Origin: Chloroflexota bacterium
Lineage (GTDB): Bacteria; Chloroflexota; Anaerolineae; Caldilineales; Caldilineaceae
DNA length: 25,297 nucleotides
Direction: 5' to 3'
Assembly (NCBI GenBank): GCA_003451595.1
Contig: DMDA01000056.1
Location: 24,914-50,210, forward strand
Part shown: positions 14,683 to 24,218 of the stretch, one piece after another
Layout of the letters: each line of letters begins with the position of its first letter
Numbering within the stretch: position 1 is the stretch's first letter
Notes under the pieces: model-generated
What the model was told of the DNA's origin: nothing
Database searches by the model: none
The model's input: only the letters and a program-made list of their open reading frames with translations
Translations under genes and position numbers: made by a program

Positions 14683-15072
14683 GTGTCCAGTCACGTCACG
14701 TCGTTGCTCTTGCTCGAACCAGACCACGCCACGCGCCAGCTCTACGCCAGGGAATTGAGCAAGCACTGGCGCGTGGTCGCAGTGGAACGGGCAGCCGAGG
14801 TGTTGGATGTGCTGGCAAGCGAGGTCATTGGCGCTGTTGTTCTCGAACTCGGCGCCGCAGGCGCGGAACAATGGCAACTGTTGACGCAGGTGCGGGCGCA
14901 ATCAGGCAATACTACGCCGCCGATCATCATCTGTAGTGCGGTCGATGAGCGTGGCAAAGGGTATGAATTGGGGGCGTCAGCTTACCTGGTAAAGCCGGTC
15001 TCCCCTCAGCAGCTCACGCTGGAAGTGGCGCGTTGGCTGGACACTCAACTCCGGGCAGAAGAATTGAGGTAA
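14683..15072 (+). CDS. Single-domain response regulator receiver with Glu at the phospho-acceptor site
   Basis: A 129-residue stand-alone receiver domain with no output domain. The first strand is LLLLEPDHATRQLY, where the acidic pair is Glu12-Pro13 rather than two acids. The third strand reads GAVVLELGAAG, so Glu55 stands where receivers have the phosphorylated Asp. Ser85 in IIICSA and Lys104 in YLVKPVS, the switch residue and conserved lysine, are kept. The frame is open well upstream, but no ATG fits; GTG 14683 with a weak purine stretch (CGGAAAG) gives a normal receiver length, and a TTG start slightly upstream is possible. It is ten bases before the permease gene, so it is the first gene of the transporter operon and follows the fused kinase regulator. 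Confidence 0.85.
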   Translation: MSSHVTSLLLLEPDHATRQLYARELSKHWRVVAVERAAEVLDVLASEVIGAVVLELGAAGAEQWQLLTQVRAQSGNTTPPIIICSAVDERGKGYELGASAYLVKPVSPQQLTLEVARWLDTQLRAEELR

Positions 15073-15082
15073 GGAGGAACCT

Positions 15083-16018
15083 ATGTCTGTACAAAGCCAG
15101 GCGGTCGGTCGATCAAGCCCAAGCAACGCGCGGCCGCGCCGGGGCAGGCGCTGGCTCAATGGCGAGAGCCTGACAGCCTTGTTTTTCATCCTGCCCAGTT
15201 TGATTGGCTTCACCGTCTTTTATGCGGTGCCTGCCATTCGCGGCCTGTGGATCAGCTTCACCAACTGGGACTTGCTGCGCCCGGCCAAATTTATCGGGAT
15301 CGAGAATTACATCAAGCTGGCGCAGGATAAGGAGTTCTGGAATGCGTTGTATGTGACGGTTTACTATGTGCTGCTCAACATTCCGCTGCAGACCGTGCTG
15401 GCCATGATCATTGCAGTGATGATGTATCGGCTCACCAAGTCGATGTTGATCCGGGCGCTGATCATTCTACCCTGGCTGATGCCGCCAGTGGTGGTGGGCT
15501 TGATCTGGCTGTGGCTGCTTGACCCGAACATTGGCATCATCAACGTGGCGCTCAAGGCGCTTGGTCTGCCCATGATTGCCTTCCTGGGGTTGCCACAGTG
15601 GGCCATGCCTTCAGTCGCCATGATCAACATCTGGGAGTATGTCGGCTACACGGCGCTGCTGATCTTTGCCGGGCTACAGTCGATCCCTGGCTCGGTCTAC
15701 GAAGCTGCCAGCATCGACGGCGCTTCCGAGTCGCAGACTTTCTGGAAGGTGACGGTGCCGCTGCTGCGCCCCGTCCTGGTTTTCGTTATCGTGACCTCGG
15801 TGATTGGTTCGTTTCAAGTTTTTGACGTGATTGCCATTACGACCAAGGGCGGCCCGGTGAACGCCACCAAAGTGTTGAACTGGTATATCTATGAACAAGC
15901 GTTCTCGCGCTTCAACATGGGCTACGCCACCGCCATCTCGATCGTACTGTTTGCCATTCTCATCTTCGTGAGCATGATGCAGATGCGCCTCATGCGCGCT
16001 GGCGAATCGGACATGTAG
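15083..16018 (+). CDS. Sugar ABC transporter permease 1 (CUT1, MalF/UgpA type)
   Basis: A 311-residue inner-membrane permease with six predicted hydrophobic segments, the first being FFILPSLIGFTVFYAVPAIRGLWIS after a basic N terminus. The EAA loop that docks the ATPase is EAASIDGASESQTFWKVTVP starting at Glu207, typical of the CUT1 oligosaccharide family. A strong AAGGAGG ribosome binding site precedes the ATG, ten bases after the receiver gene stop. With the following permease and the binding protein at 17218 it forms one importer. No ATP-binding subunit is in the window, consistent with CUT1 systems that share a MsmK/UgpC-type ATPase encoded elsewhere. Confidence 0.95.
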   Translation: MSVQSQAVGRSSPSNARPRRGRRWLNGESLTALFFILPSLIGFTVFYAVPAIRGLWISFTNWDLLRPAKFIGIENYIKLAQDKEFWNALYVTVYYVLLNIPLQTVLAMIIAVMMYRLTKSMLIRALIILPWLMPPVVVGLIWLWLLDPNIGIINVALKALGLPMIAFLGLPQWAMPSVAMINIWEYVGYTALLIFAGLQSIPGSVYEAASIDGASESQTFWKVTVPLLRPVLVFVIVTSVIGSFQVFDVIAITTKGGPVNATKVLNWYIYEQAFSRFNMGYATAISIVLFAILIFVSMMQMRLMRAGESDM

Positions 16019-16093
16019 AGCCTGTGGCGCATCGCACGGAGAGATGCGTCCAACGACGAACCACGAAACGCGCTACCGCAAAGGAGCCTGGTT

Positions 16094-17011
16094 ATGACGA
16101 CTTCAGCTCGCGTACAGAATGCGTACCGCCCCAAACAGGGCTTTCCCTGGGGCAAAACTTTCGCCTGGCTGGCAATGGCGCTGCTGCTCTTCGTCACCCT
16201 CTTTCCCTTCTGGTGGATGATCCGCACAGCGTTGACGGCGCCCAAGGCAGTCTTCCTGGAGACCAGCTCCCTGCTGCCGGTGCAGGCCACGCTGATCAAC
16301 TTCCAGCGTGTGCTGGGGCTGGTCGATCCTGCGACGGCGATTGCGTTGGGCGGCTCCGGGCAATCGATCAATTTTGCCCGCGCGATCATCAACTCGGTCA
16401 TCGTCTCGGTGCTGGTGGTGGCAGGGCAGACAACCTTCAGCGCCATGGCGGCGTATGCCTTTGCCCGCCTGCGCTTCCCCTTTCGCGATGGACTGTTCGC
16501 CATTTACATTGCGGCGCTGATGGTGCCGGGCATTGTCACCACGATCCCGAACTTCATCCTGGTGCGCCAGCTAAACTGGCTAAACACCTTTGCAGGGATC
16601 GCTGCACCGACCTTCCTGATGACGCCCTTTGCAGTCTTCTTTCTGCGCCAATTTTTCCTGGGCGTCAACCGCGAGGTGGAAGAGGCGGCGCGCATCGATG
16701 GCGCCACCATCTGGGGTTCCTTCATTCGGGTTGTTGTGCCGATGACGATCCCGGCGCTGACAACGCTGGCGATTGTGACCCTGATCGGCACGTGGAACAA
16801 CTATCTGTGGCCGTTGATCGTCGGCAGCGATGAGAGCGTGCGCGTGCTGACTGTGGCGCTGGGCATCTTCCGTTCGCAGACGCCGCAAGGCTCGCCCGAC
16901 TGGACTGGGTTGATGGCTGGCACAACGCTGGCGATCATCCCCACCTTCATCATTTTCATGTTGCTGGGACGCAAGATTTTGGATTCGATTCAGTTCACCG
17001 GCTTCAAGTAA
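16094..17011 (+). CDS. Sugar ABC transporter permease 2 (CUT1, MalG/UgpE type)
   Basis: A 305-residue permease partner of the preceding gene. After a short cytoplasmic N terminus the first membrane segment is FAWLAMALLLFVTLFPFWWM, followed by the family-typical IRTALTAPKAVF. The EAA motif is at 197-199 in VEEAARIDGATIWGSFIRVVVP. The C terminus KILDSIQFTGFK is characteristic of MalG-type permeases (usually ending in GALKG or similar). ATG 16094 has an AAAGGAG ribosome binding site; 75 bases separate it from the first permease. A long hairpin follows the stop codon before the binding-protein gene. Confidence 0.95.
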   Translation: MTTSARVQNAYRPKQGFPWGKTFAWLAMALLLFVTLFPFWWMIRTALTAPKAVFLETSSLLPVQATLINFQRVLGLVDPATAIALGGSGQSINFARAIINSVIVSVLVVAGQTTFSAMAAYAFARLRFPFRDGLFAIYIAALMVPGIVTTIPNFILVRQLNWLNTFAGIAAPTFLMTPFAVFFLRQFFLGVNREVEEAARIDGATIWGSFIRVVVPMTIPALTTLAIVTLIGTWNNYLWPLIVGSDESVRVLTVALGIFRSQTPQGSPDWTGLMAGTTLAIIPTFIIFMLLGRKILDSIQFTGFK

Positions 17012-17036
17012 GCGCCTGGGTTTCTCCTTTTGCATA

Positions 17037-17082
17037 GCTTCCTGACAATCCGGCGCCAACTCCAGCTGGATTGTCAGGAAGC
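17037..17082 (+). other. Perfect 15-bp inverted repeat between permease and binding-protein genes
   Basis: GCTTCCTGACAATCC (17037-17051) and its exact inverse (17068-17082) flank a 16-base loop, 25 bases past the permease 2 stop. No T-run follows on either strand, so it is not a typical terminator. In an operon where the binding protein is needed in excess, such a stem could stabilise or partly end the upstream message. The rest of the 206-bp gap 17012-17217 may hold a separate promoter for the binding protein, but I cannot point to one. Confidence 0.7.
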
Positions 17083-17217
17083 CTGGGAGAACGTTCGAGG
17101 TCGATCCCGACTGTCAGCGCTGTCGCCTGATCCGCGTCAAGCCTGCGCCGCCGGGTTGCCTATATAGTTCATTGGTTGGTTTCTGTTTTCAGTTCTTCAC
17201 TATCGGAGGAAAAAAGT

Positions 17218-18603
17218 ATGAAGAAGGTTTCCCTTGTGGTGACGCTGCTCCTGATTTTGAGCACCGTCTTGAGCGCGTGTGGCGGCGCAGCTGCGCCAGC
17301 GGCACAGGCCCCAGCGGCTGATGCTGGCGCAGCTGCGCCAGCCGCCCCCAGCGGCGAAGTAGTGACAATCGAATATGCCCTGTGGGACGCCAACCAGCTC
17401 CCAGCTTACCAGGCATGCGCCGATGCATTCATGGCCGCCAACCCCAACATCAAGGTGAATATCACCCAGAGCGGCTGGAACGACTATTGGAACACCATCC
17501 AAACCGGCATGGTTGCCGGCACCGCACCCGACGTCTTCACCGACCACCTGGCCAAGTACCCGGAATTTGCCGCCAAGGAACAGCTTGTCGATATCCAGCC
17601 CTATGTGGATGCCGACGGCGTCGACTTGGGCGTCTACTTGGGCCAGTTGGCCGACCTGTGGGCGCGCGACGGCAAGCGCTTTGGTCTGCCCAAGGACTGG
17701 GACACCATCGCCATCGTCTACAATCAGAATGCCCTGGATGCGGCCGGCGTGACGCTGGATGAGTTGAACAACGCCACCTGGGATCTGGAGACAGGCGGCA
17801 CCTTCCAGGAGTTGATCGCCAAGCTGTCTGTGGACGAGAACGGCAACAACGGCCTCAGCCCGGATTTCGACCCGACCAAGGTCAAGCAGTATGGCTTGAT
17901 TATCAATGGCGCGGGCGAGGGCTACGGCCAGACCGAGTGGAGCTGGCTGGCGGCGACAACCGGCTGGCGCCACATCGACGAACTCTACGCCACCAAATAC
18001 AACTACGACGACCCGCGCTTCACCGGTACGATTCAGTGGTACGCCGACAACATGAAGAAGGGCTTCATCATGCCGCTCGAGCAGGTCTCCAGCCTGGGTG
18101 GCTCCGCTGCCTTCAACAGTGGTCTGGGCGCACTGCACTCCAACGGCTCGTGGATGATTGGCGACTTCGTCAACAATGCCACCTTCCCGTTCGGTTTTGC
18201 CCGTCTGCCGCAGGGGCCAGAGGGACGCAAGAGCATGTTCAACGGTCTGGCTGATTCGATCTGGGTAGGCACCAAGCATCCGGCTGAGGCGTGGCAGTGG
18301 GTCAAATACGCCGCCTCGAAGGAGTGCGCCGACAAGGTCGGTGAGTTCGGCGTCGTCTTCCCGGCGCAGCAGTCCGGTGTTGACAAGGCGCTGGCGGCCT
18401 ACGCTGCCAAGGGTGTGGATGTCTCCGCCTTCACACTGCAGGCAACTGAGCCGGATGGCACCTTCCTCTTCCCGGTGACGGATCACGCGTCGGAGATCAG
18501 CGCCATCATGGGGCCGGTCATGCAGAGCGTCATGCTCGGCGAGTCCGAAGCTGCCGTTGCGCTGCCCGCGGCCAATGAGGAAGTCAACGCGCTGTTCAAG
18601 TAA
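17218..18603 (+). CDS. Sugar ABC transporter substrate-binding lipoprotein (CUT1)
   Basis: A 461-residue extracytoplasmic solute-binding protein (SBP_bac_1 type). Its N terminus is a lipoprotein signal, MKKVSLVVTLLLILSTVLSAC, with lipobox LSAC and lipidated Cys21, followed by an Ala/Pro-rich flexible tether of about 25 residues. The mature part begins VVTIEYALWDANQLPAYQAC and contains FMAANPNIKVNI and GTAPDVFTDHLAKYPEFAA, the conserved lobe of oligosaccharide-binding proteins. Later GLADSIWVGTKHPAEAWQWVKYAAS is the usual C-terminal signature. The frame opens earlier at 17176, but ATG 17218 has a GGAGG ribosome binding site and the correct signal peptide. It delivers sugar to the two permeases upstream. 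The ligand cannot be read directly; adjacent GH36 and GH4 genes suggest alpha-galactosides or related sugars. A terminator follows. Confidence 0.95.
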   Translation: MKKVSLVVTLLLILSTVLSACGGAAAPAAQAPAADAGAAAPAAPSGEVVTIEYALWDANQLPAYQACADAFMAANPNIKVNITQSGWNDYWNTIQTGMVAGTAPDVFTDHLAKYPEFAAKEQLVDIQPYVDADGVDLGVYLGQLADLWARDGKRFGLPKDWDTIAIVYNQNALDAAGVTLDELNNATWDLETGGTFQELIAKLSVDENGNNGLSPDFDPTKVKQYGLIINGAGEGYGQTEWSWLAATTGWRHIDELYATKYNYDDPRFTGTIQWYADNMKKGFIMPLEQVSSLGGSAAFNSGLGALHSNGSWMIGDFVNNATFPFGFARLPQGPEGRKSMFNGLADSIWVGTKHPAEAWQWVKYAASKECADKVGEFGVVFPAQQSGVDKALAAYAAKGVDVSAFTLQATEPDGTFLFPVTDHASEISAIMGPVMQSVMLGESEAAVALPAANEEVNALFK

Positions 18604-18623
18604 CGCAGCATCGCTTTGTCGTT

Positions 18624-18669
18624 GAGGTGACAGTCGCCTGCAGCGCGACTGTCACCTCATTCTTTCTGG
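18624..18669 (+). terminator. Terminator-like hairpin after binding-protein gene
   Basis: A perfect 14-bp stem (GAGGTGACAGTCGC at 18624-18637, inverse at 18645-18658, seven-base loop) begins 20 bases after the stop and is followed by the T-rich ATTCTTTCTGG. It should end or attenuate the importer transcript. It stops about 10 bases before the ATG of the next gene, so that gene may depend on read-through or have no good ribosome binding site of its own. Confidence 0.75.
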
Positions 18670-18678
18670 TGTAGCGCC

Positions 18679-20382
18679 ATGATGCACGCCATCTTGCGGA
18701 TCATCCTACCGCGTGTCCTGATGCCGGTAGTCTCTGTCAGCTTTGTGGTAGGCTGCGTCATGGCGGCGTCACCGTTCTTCCCCACCACCGCTGACTGGCA
18801 GCCTGTGGCCGACCTACGCACCGCGACTGCAGTCGCAAGTGCGCCTTTGCAGCGCGCCGCGCCGTGTACAGGTGGCTTTATTGCCCATGATTTGGAACAT
18901 ATCACCCAGGCGACGCTGCCTGTGCCGCGCCTCTTCGACAGCAACGGTAGCGGGCTGGCGGTCAACGACCTGGACGGCGACGGCGACGAAGACATCGTCC
19001 TTGCCGATCTGGCCGGGCCGGCGTCGATCCTGTGGAACTTGGGTGGGCTACACTTTGAGCGGCAAGAATTGCCGATGATGCGCAAGGCGCGCGCCGTTGC
19101 AATTGTCGATGTCGATGGTGACCGTGCGCTCGATATTGTGTTCACCAACAGCATCGCCGCGCCAGCAGTCTTTCGCAACGTGGGCGAGCGCCGCTTTGCG
19201 TTATTTCCGCTGCCAGGCGTCAACCAACCCGCCTACGCCATGAACTGGGCTGACCTTGACGGTGACGGCGATCTTGATCTGGTCACCGGCTCCTATGACG
19301 CCGGGCGTCAGGTGGAAGCAGGTAGCAACTATCTCTTTCACACAGGCGCGGGCGTCAACGTCTACACACAAGACAGCGGACGATGGCGCAGGCAGCAACT
19401 GACTGACACCGCCCAGGCACTGGCGATTGCGCTGTGGGACCTCAACCACGATGCGCGCCCGGATGTTTGGGTCGGCAACGATTTCGATGACTACGACCAG
19501 GTCTGGCTCCAGACAAAAACCAATGTCTGGCAGCCCGCTGCTTTCTTCGCGACCACTTCGCACAGCACGATGAGCATCGACCGCGGCGACCTGGATGGCA
19601 ACGGCCTTGTCGAGTATTTCACCACCGACATGAAGCCGTACACGATCGGGCCACAGGTGATTGCGGCGTGGATGCCGTTGATGGATGCCGCCGCCAAACA
19701 GCGCCGGCGCGATGACCCGCAGCTGATGGAGAATGTACTCCAGGTTTGGCGCAGCGACCGCTTTGTCAACGAAGGCTATGACCGCAAGCTCGACGCCACC
19801 GGCTGGAGCTGGTCGGGCAAGTTTGGCGATCTCGATAACGACGGCGACCTCGACCTCTATGTGGTCAATGGCATGATCGCGGGAGACTTGCTGCACTACC
19901 TGCCCGGCGGCGAATTGGTCGAAGAGAATCAGGCGTTGCGCAACGACGGCGCTGGCCAGTTTCTACCTGCCGATGACTGGGCGCTGGGCAGCACACGCAG
20001 CGGGCGCGGCATGAGCATAGCCGATTTCGACGACGACGGCGACCTGGACATTGTTGTCAATAACTTGAACAGCCCGGCGCAGCTTTTCGAGAACCGGCTG
20101 TGCACTGACGGCAGTGCGCTGGCGCTCGACCTGCGCTGGCCCAATTCCGCTAACCCGTTTGCCATCGGCGCCACTGTCCGCCTGCACACAGATCGCGGCG
20201 CGATATTGCGCGATGTGCGCGCAGTGAGTGGCTATCTTTCTGGCGACCCGGCGCGACTGCATTTTGGCATTCCTGCCAGCGCCACCGCTGTGCGACTAGA
20301 AATTCGCTGGCCCGATGGCGCTGTGTCGCAGATTGACCAGGCGCCTCTCAATCAGAGACTCATGGTGACGCGCCTGCCATGA
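18679..20382 (+). CDS. Secreted FG-GAP/VCBS repeat protein with ASPIC/UnbV C-terminal domain
   Basis: A 567-residue exported protein built as a beta-propeller. The N terminus has a hydrophobic segment (about residues 5-30); VVGC around Cys26 fits a lipobox, so it may be a lipoprotein, though the signal is long. Seven calcium-binding-like loops of DxDxDGxxD type are visible: DLDGDGDED at 97-105, DVDGDRALD, DLDGDGDLD, DLNHDARPD, DLDGNGLVE, DLDNDGDLD and DFDDDGDLD. The C-terminal about 80 residues (NPFAIGATVRLHTDRG to LEIRWPDGAVSQID) match the ASPIC/UnbV domain seen in CRTAC1-like proteins. Role unknown; such proteins are outside the cytoplasm and sometimes bind glycans or proteins. The start (ATG 18679 or 18682) lacks a clear ribosome binding site. 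It lies between the importer and glycosidase genes. Confidence 0.85.
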   Translation: MMHAILRIILPRVLMPVVSVSFVVGCVMAASPFFPTTADWQPVADLRTATAVASAPLQRAAPCTGGFIAHDLEHITQATLPVPRLFDSNGSGLAVNDLDGDGDEDIVLADLAGPASILWNLGGLHFERQELPMMRKARAVAIVDVDGDRALDIVFTNSIAAPAVFRNVGERRFALFPLPGVNQPAYAMNWADLDGDGDLDLVTGSYDAGRQVEAGSNYLFHTGAGVNVYTQDSGRWRRQQLTDTAQALAIALWDLNHDARPDVWVGNDFDDYDQVWLQTKTNVWQPAAFFATTSHSTMSIDRGDLDGNGLVEYFTTDMKPYTIGPQVIAAWMPLMDAAAKQRRRDDPQLMENVLQVWRSDRFVNEGYDRKLDATGWSWSGKFGDLDNDGDLDLYVVNGMIAGDLLHYLPGGELVEENQALRNDGAGQFLPADDWALGSTRSGRGMSIADFDDDGDLDIVVNNLNSPAQLFENRLCTDGSALALDLRWPNSANPFAIGATVRLHTDRGAILRDVRAVSGYLSGDPARLHFGIPASATAVRLEIRWPDGAVSQIDQAPLNQRLMVTRLP

Positions 20383-20434
20383 TCATGCGCGTGGCGCCCA
20401 CTGATATTCACCCGGCACAGGCGTTGGCGGGCAG

Positions 20435-20448
20435 CCATCAATTGATGG
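20435..20448. promoter_or_regulatory. 14-bp perfect palindrome upstream of GH36 gene
   Basis: CCATCAATTGATGG is a perfect palindrome in the 193-bp gap between the FG-GAP protein and the GH36 gene, about 130 bases upstream of the GH36 start. Its size and symmetry suit an operator for a dimeric regulator. Followed by TGTTTTG it could also be a weak terminator of the preceding gene, but the stem would be short. Confidence 0.35.
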
Positions 20449-20456
20449 TGTTTTGC

Positions 20457-20534
20457 AAATAAATTCGGTCATCGCGGGTTCAGCTTTCAGCCGAACACTC
20501 CAGCCATGATGTCATGCCGGAGGCGATGACCTAC
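20457..20534. repeat. Dispersed intergenic repeat, copy B
   Basis: This is the second copy of the element at 8712-8794, in the same orientation. Here the near-terminal inverted repeat is perfect: GTCATCGC (20468-20475) with GCGATGAC (20523-20530). The 3' end GCCGGAGGCGATGACCTAC is identical to copy A. It sits about 40 bases before the GH36 start. No coding potential. Confidence 0.75.
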
Positions 20535-20575
20535 AGACGATGCCATGGATGATGCAAAGTTGAGGAAACCAAAGT

Positions 20576-22663
20576 ATGCCAATTCTGAGTCGTGAAAACT
20601 ACTGGATTCTGGAAACCGATCACACTGCATACGCGCTTGGCGTCAATGCGCGTGGTCTGCTCGTTCATGCCTATTGGGGGGCGCGATTGCCCTACGCCGC
20701 AGATTACCCAACGCCGCCAGCCGCCGACGATTATGCGTCGTTCAGTGGGTTTGGGCATCTGTCACCCGAAGAGTATCCGGGCTACGCTGGCGCCAAATAC
20801 ACCGAGCCGTGTCTGAAAACGACCTTTGCCGACGGCGTGCGCGACGCGGTGCTTCGCTTCGACGGTGCTGAGGCCAGCGCTGGCGCCAATCCCGCGCTGC
20901 GCATCATCCTCCGCGACGTCCATTATCCACTGACCATCGTGCTCGGCTATCGCGTCCACGAACGGCATGACCTGATCGAACGCTGGGCTGAAATCCGTAA
21001 CGACGGCGACGCGCCGGTGATGCTGGAACGCGCTTGGTCGGCGCTGTGGCATCTGCCGTGGGGTGGTCAGTATCGGTTAACGCACTTGTTTGGCCGCTGG
21101 ATGGAGGAATGGCAAATCCGCCGCGAACTACTCCAACCCGGCGTCAAGGTCAAAGAGAGCCGACGCCTCACCACCAGCCACAACGCCAACCCCTGGTTCG
21201 CGCTCGATCGTGGCGGCGCGGACGAGACCCAGGGCGAGGTCTGGTTTGGCGTGCTGGCATGGAGCGGCAATTGGAAACTAGCCGCCGAGGTGACTGACTA
21301 CGGCGCGACACGCGTTGGCATCGGCGTCAACGATTGGGATTTTGCCTGGCGACTCAATGCCGGGGAAACCTTCACCACGCCTGCAAGCGTCGCAGGTTAC
21401 ACGATTGGCGGCTTTGGCGCGGCCTCGCGCACATTGCACGACTTTGCGCGCGACCGGCTGCCACATGGCAAGACACTGCATCCCGTCCTCTATAATTCAT
21501 GGGAGGCGGTCTTCTTCGACGTCAACGAAGCGGCGCAGATGGCAGTGGCGGAGCGGGCGGCGCAGATGGGCGTCGAGCTGTTCGTGATGGATGATGGCTG
21601 GTTCCACGGGCGCACGATCGACAACGCCGGGCTGGGCGATTGGTGGCCTGATGAGCAGAAATTTCCCAACGGCCTTACACCGCTGATCGAACGCGTCAAT
21701 GCGTTGGGTATGGATTTTGGGCTATGGATCGAGCCAGAGATGGTCAACCCGGACAGCGATCTCTACCGCACCCACCCGGATTGGGTGATCCACTTCCCCA
21801 CACGCGCGCGCACCGAGATGCGCAATCAACTCATCCTCAACCTGGGGCGCACGGATGTCCAGGATTATCTGATCGCCCGGCTCGACAAACTGCTGGCGGA
21901 GCACAACATCAAGTTCATCAAATGGGACATGAATCGCAACGTCAGCGAGCCAGGCTGGCCCGACGCGCCGGGTGACGCGCGCGAGTTGTGGGTGCGCTAC
22001 GTACAGGGCGTCTACCGCGTTTGGAGCACGCTGGCGCAGCGCCATCCGCAAGTGCTATGGCAGAGCTGCTCCGGCGGCGGCGGGCGCGTGGACTACGGCA
22101 TGTTGCAGATGGTCGATCAATTCTGGGTGAGCGACAACACCGAGGCGACGGCGCGGCTGGGCATCCAGGAAGGCTTCTCGCAGCTCATGCCCGCGATCAC
22201 GATGGAATCGCAGGTGACGCACATGGGACGCCCGCTCATGTCGCTGCCCTTCCGCTTCCATGTCAGCATGATGGGTGTGCTCGGCATCAGCGACGATCTG
22301 CGCAAGTGGAGCGAGGCGGATCTTGTCACCGGCGCCGAACTGATTGCGCTCTACAAGGAGATTCGCCCCATCGTGCAGCTTGGCAATCAATACCGGCTGC
22401 TGCCCGCGCAAGGACAAGGTTTCACCGCCGTGCAGTACGTCAGCAAGGACAAAGCCGCGGGCGTGCTCTTCGTCTTCCGCGTGCATATTCCCGAACCAGC
22501 GCGGCTTCCGCCCATCTATTTGCAAGGGCTGGAGCCGGAAGCGCGCTACGCCATCGACGGCTTCGACGCAGTGCGCTCCGGCGCCGCGTGGATGCATCTT
22601 GGGCTGCGTTTCGACTTGGGCAATGGCGAAAGCACTGTGCGGCGAATTCGTCGCGTAGCGTGA
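20576..22663 (+). CDS. Alpha-galactosidase, GH36 family
   Basis: A 695-residue retaining alpha-galactosidase, close to the usual 700-730 of bacterial GH36 enzymes. It hydrolyses terminal alpha-1,6-galactose from melibiose, raffinose and similar sugars. Family landmarks: an N-terminal beta-sandwich (about 1-320) with ERWAEIRNDGDAPVMLERAWSA, then the barrel with YNSWEAVFFDVNE, ELFVMDDGWFHGR, DFGLWIEPEMVNPDSDLYR, the nucleophile Asp451 in KFIKWDMNR, QSCSGGGGRVD, and the acid/base Asp520 in WVSDNTEATARLGIQ. All catalytic residues are present. No signal peptide is seen, so it acts on imported sugar in the cytoplasm. The start has a GAGGA ribosome binding site. It is followed by two GH4 genes in the same direction; 80 bases separate it from the first. 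Confidence 0.95.
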   Translation: MPILSRENYWILETDHTAYALGVNARGLLVHAYWGARLPYAADYPTPPAADDYASFSGFGHLSPEEYPGYAGAKYTEPCLKTTFADGVRDAVLRFDGAEASAGANPALRIILRDVHYPLTIVLGYRVHERHDLIERWAEIRNDGDAPVMLERAWSALWHLPWGGQYRLTHLFGRWMEEWQIRRELLQPGVKVKESRRLTTSHNANPWFALDRGGADETQGEVWFGVLAWSGNWKLAAEVTDYGATRVGIGVNDWDFAWRLNAGETFTTPASVAGYTIGGFGAASRTLHDFARDRLPHGKTLHPVLYNSWEAVFFDVNEAAQMAVAERAAQMGVELFVMDDGWFHGRTIDNAGLGDWWPDEQKFPNGLTPLIERVNALGMDFGLWIEPEMVNPDSDLYRTHPDWVIHFPTRARTEMRNQLILNLGRTDVQDYLIARLDKLLAEHNIKFIKWDMNRNVSEPGWPDAPGDARELWVRYVQGVYRVWSTLAQRHPQVLWQSCSGGGGRVDYGMLQMVDQFWVSDNTEATARLGIQEGFSQLMPAITMESQVTHMGRPLMSLPFRFHVSMMGVLGISDDLRKWSEADLVTGAELIALYKEIRPIVQLGNQYRLLPAQGQGFTAVQYVSKDKAAGVLFVFRVHIPEPARLPPIYLQGLEPEARYAIDGFDAVRSGAAWMHLGLRFDLGNGESTVRRIRRVA

Positions 22664-22743
22664 CCCACACCGAATATGTTCGCCAACCTTTCCGGACGCT
22701 GCGAGCTTCCAGGGAAGTGAGCCAACTTTGAGGAGGAACTTTC

Positions 22744-24064
<1,321 letters not shown>

Positions 24065-24066
<2 letters not shown>

Positions 24067-24199
24067 GATTGAGGGATTGAGAGATTAGGAGATTAGGAGA
24101 TTAGGAGATTGGAGATTAGAGACCAGAGATTGCAAGCTCGCTGGCGGGTCACGAAATCGCACAATCGCATAATCGCATAATCTCCAATCTCCAATCTCA
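24065..24199. repeat. Octamer-periodic GATT repeat array with long inverted repeat
   Basis: The 152-bp gap between the two GH4 genes is mostly repeat. The left part has GATT every eight bases (GATTGAGG, GATTGAGA, then GATTAGGA three times). The right part has the complementary phase (AATCGCAC, AATCGCAT twice, then AATCTCC units). GGAGATTGGAGATTA at 24104-24118 is perfectly inverted at 24178-24192, giving a 15-bp stem with a 59-base loop. The array starts on the stop codon of the first GH4 gene and ends just before the ribosome binding site of the second. Confidence 0.75.
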
Positions 24200-24218
24200 T
24201 TGAAAGGATAATGACACA

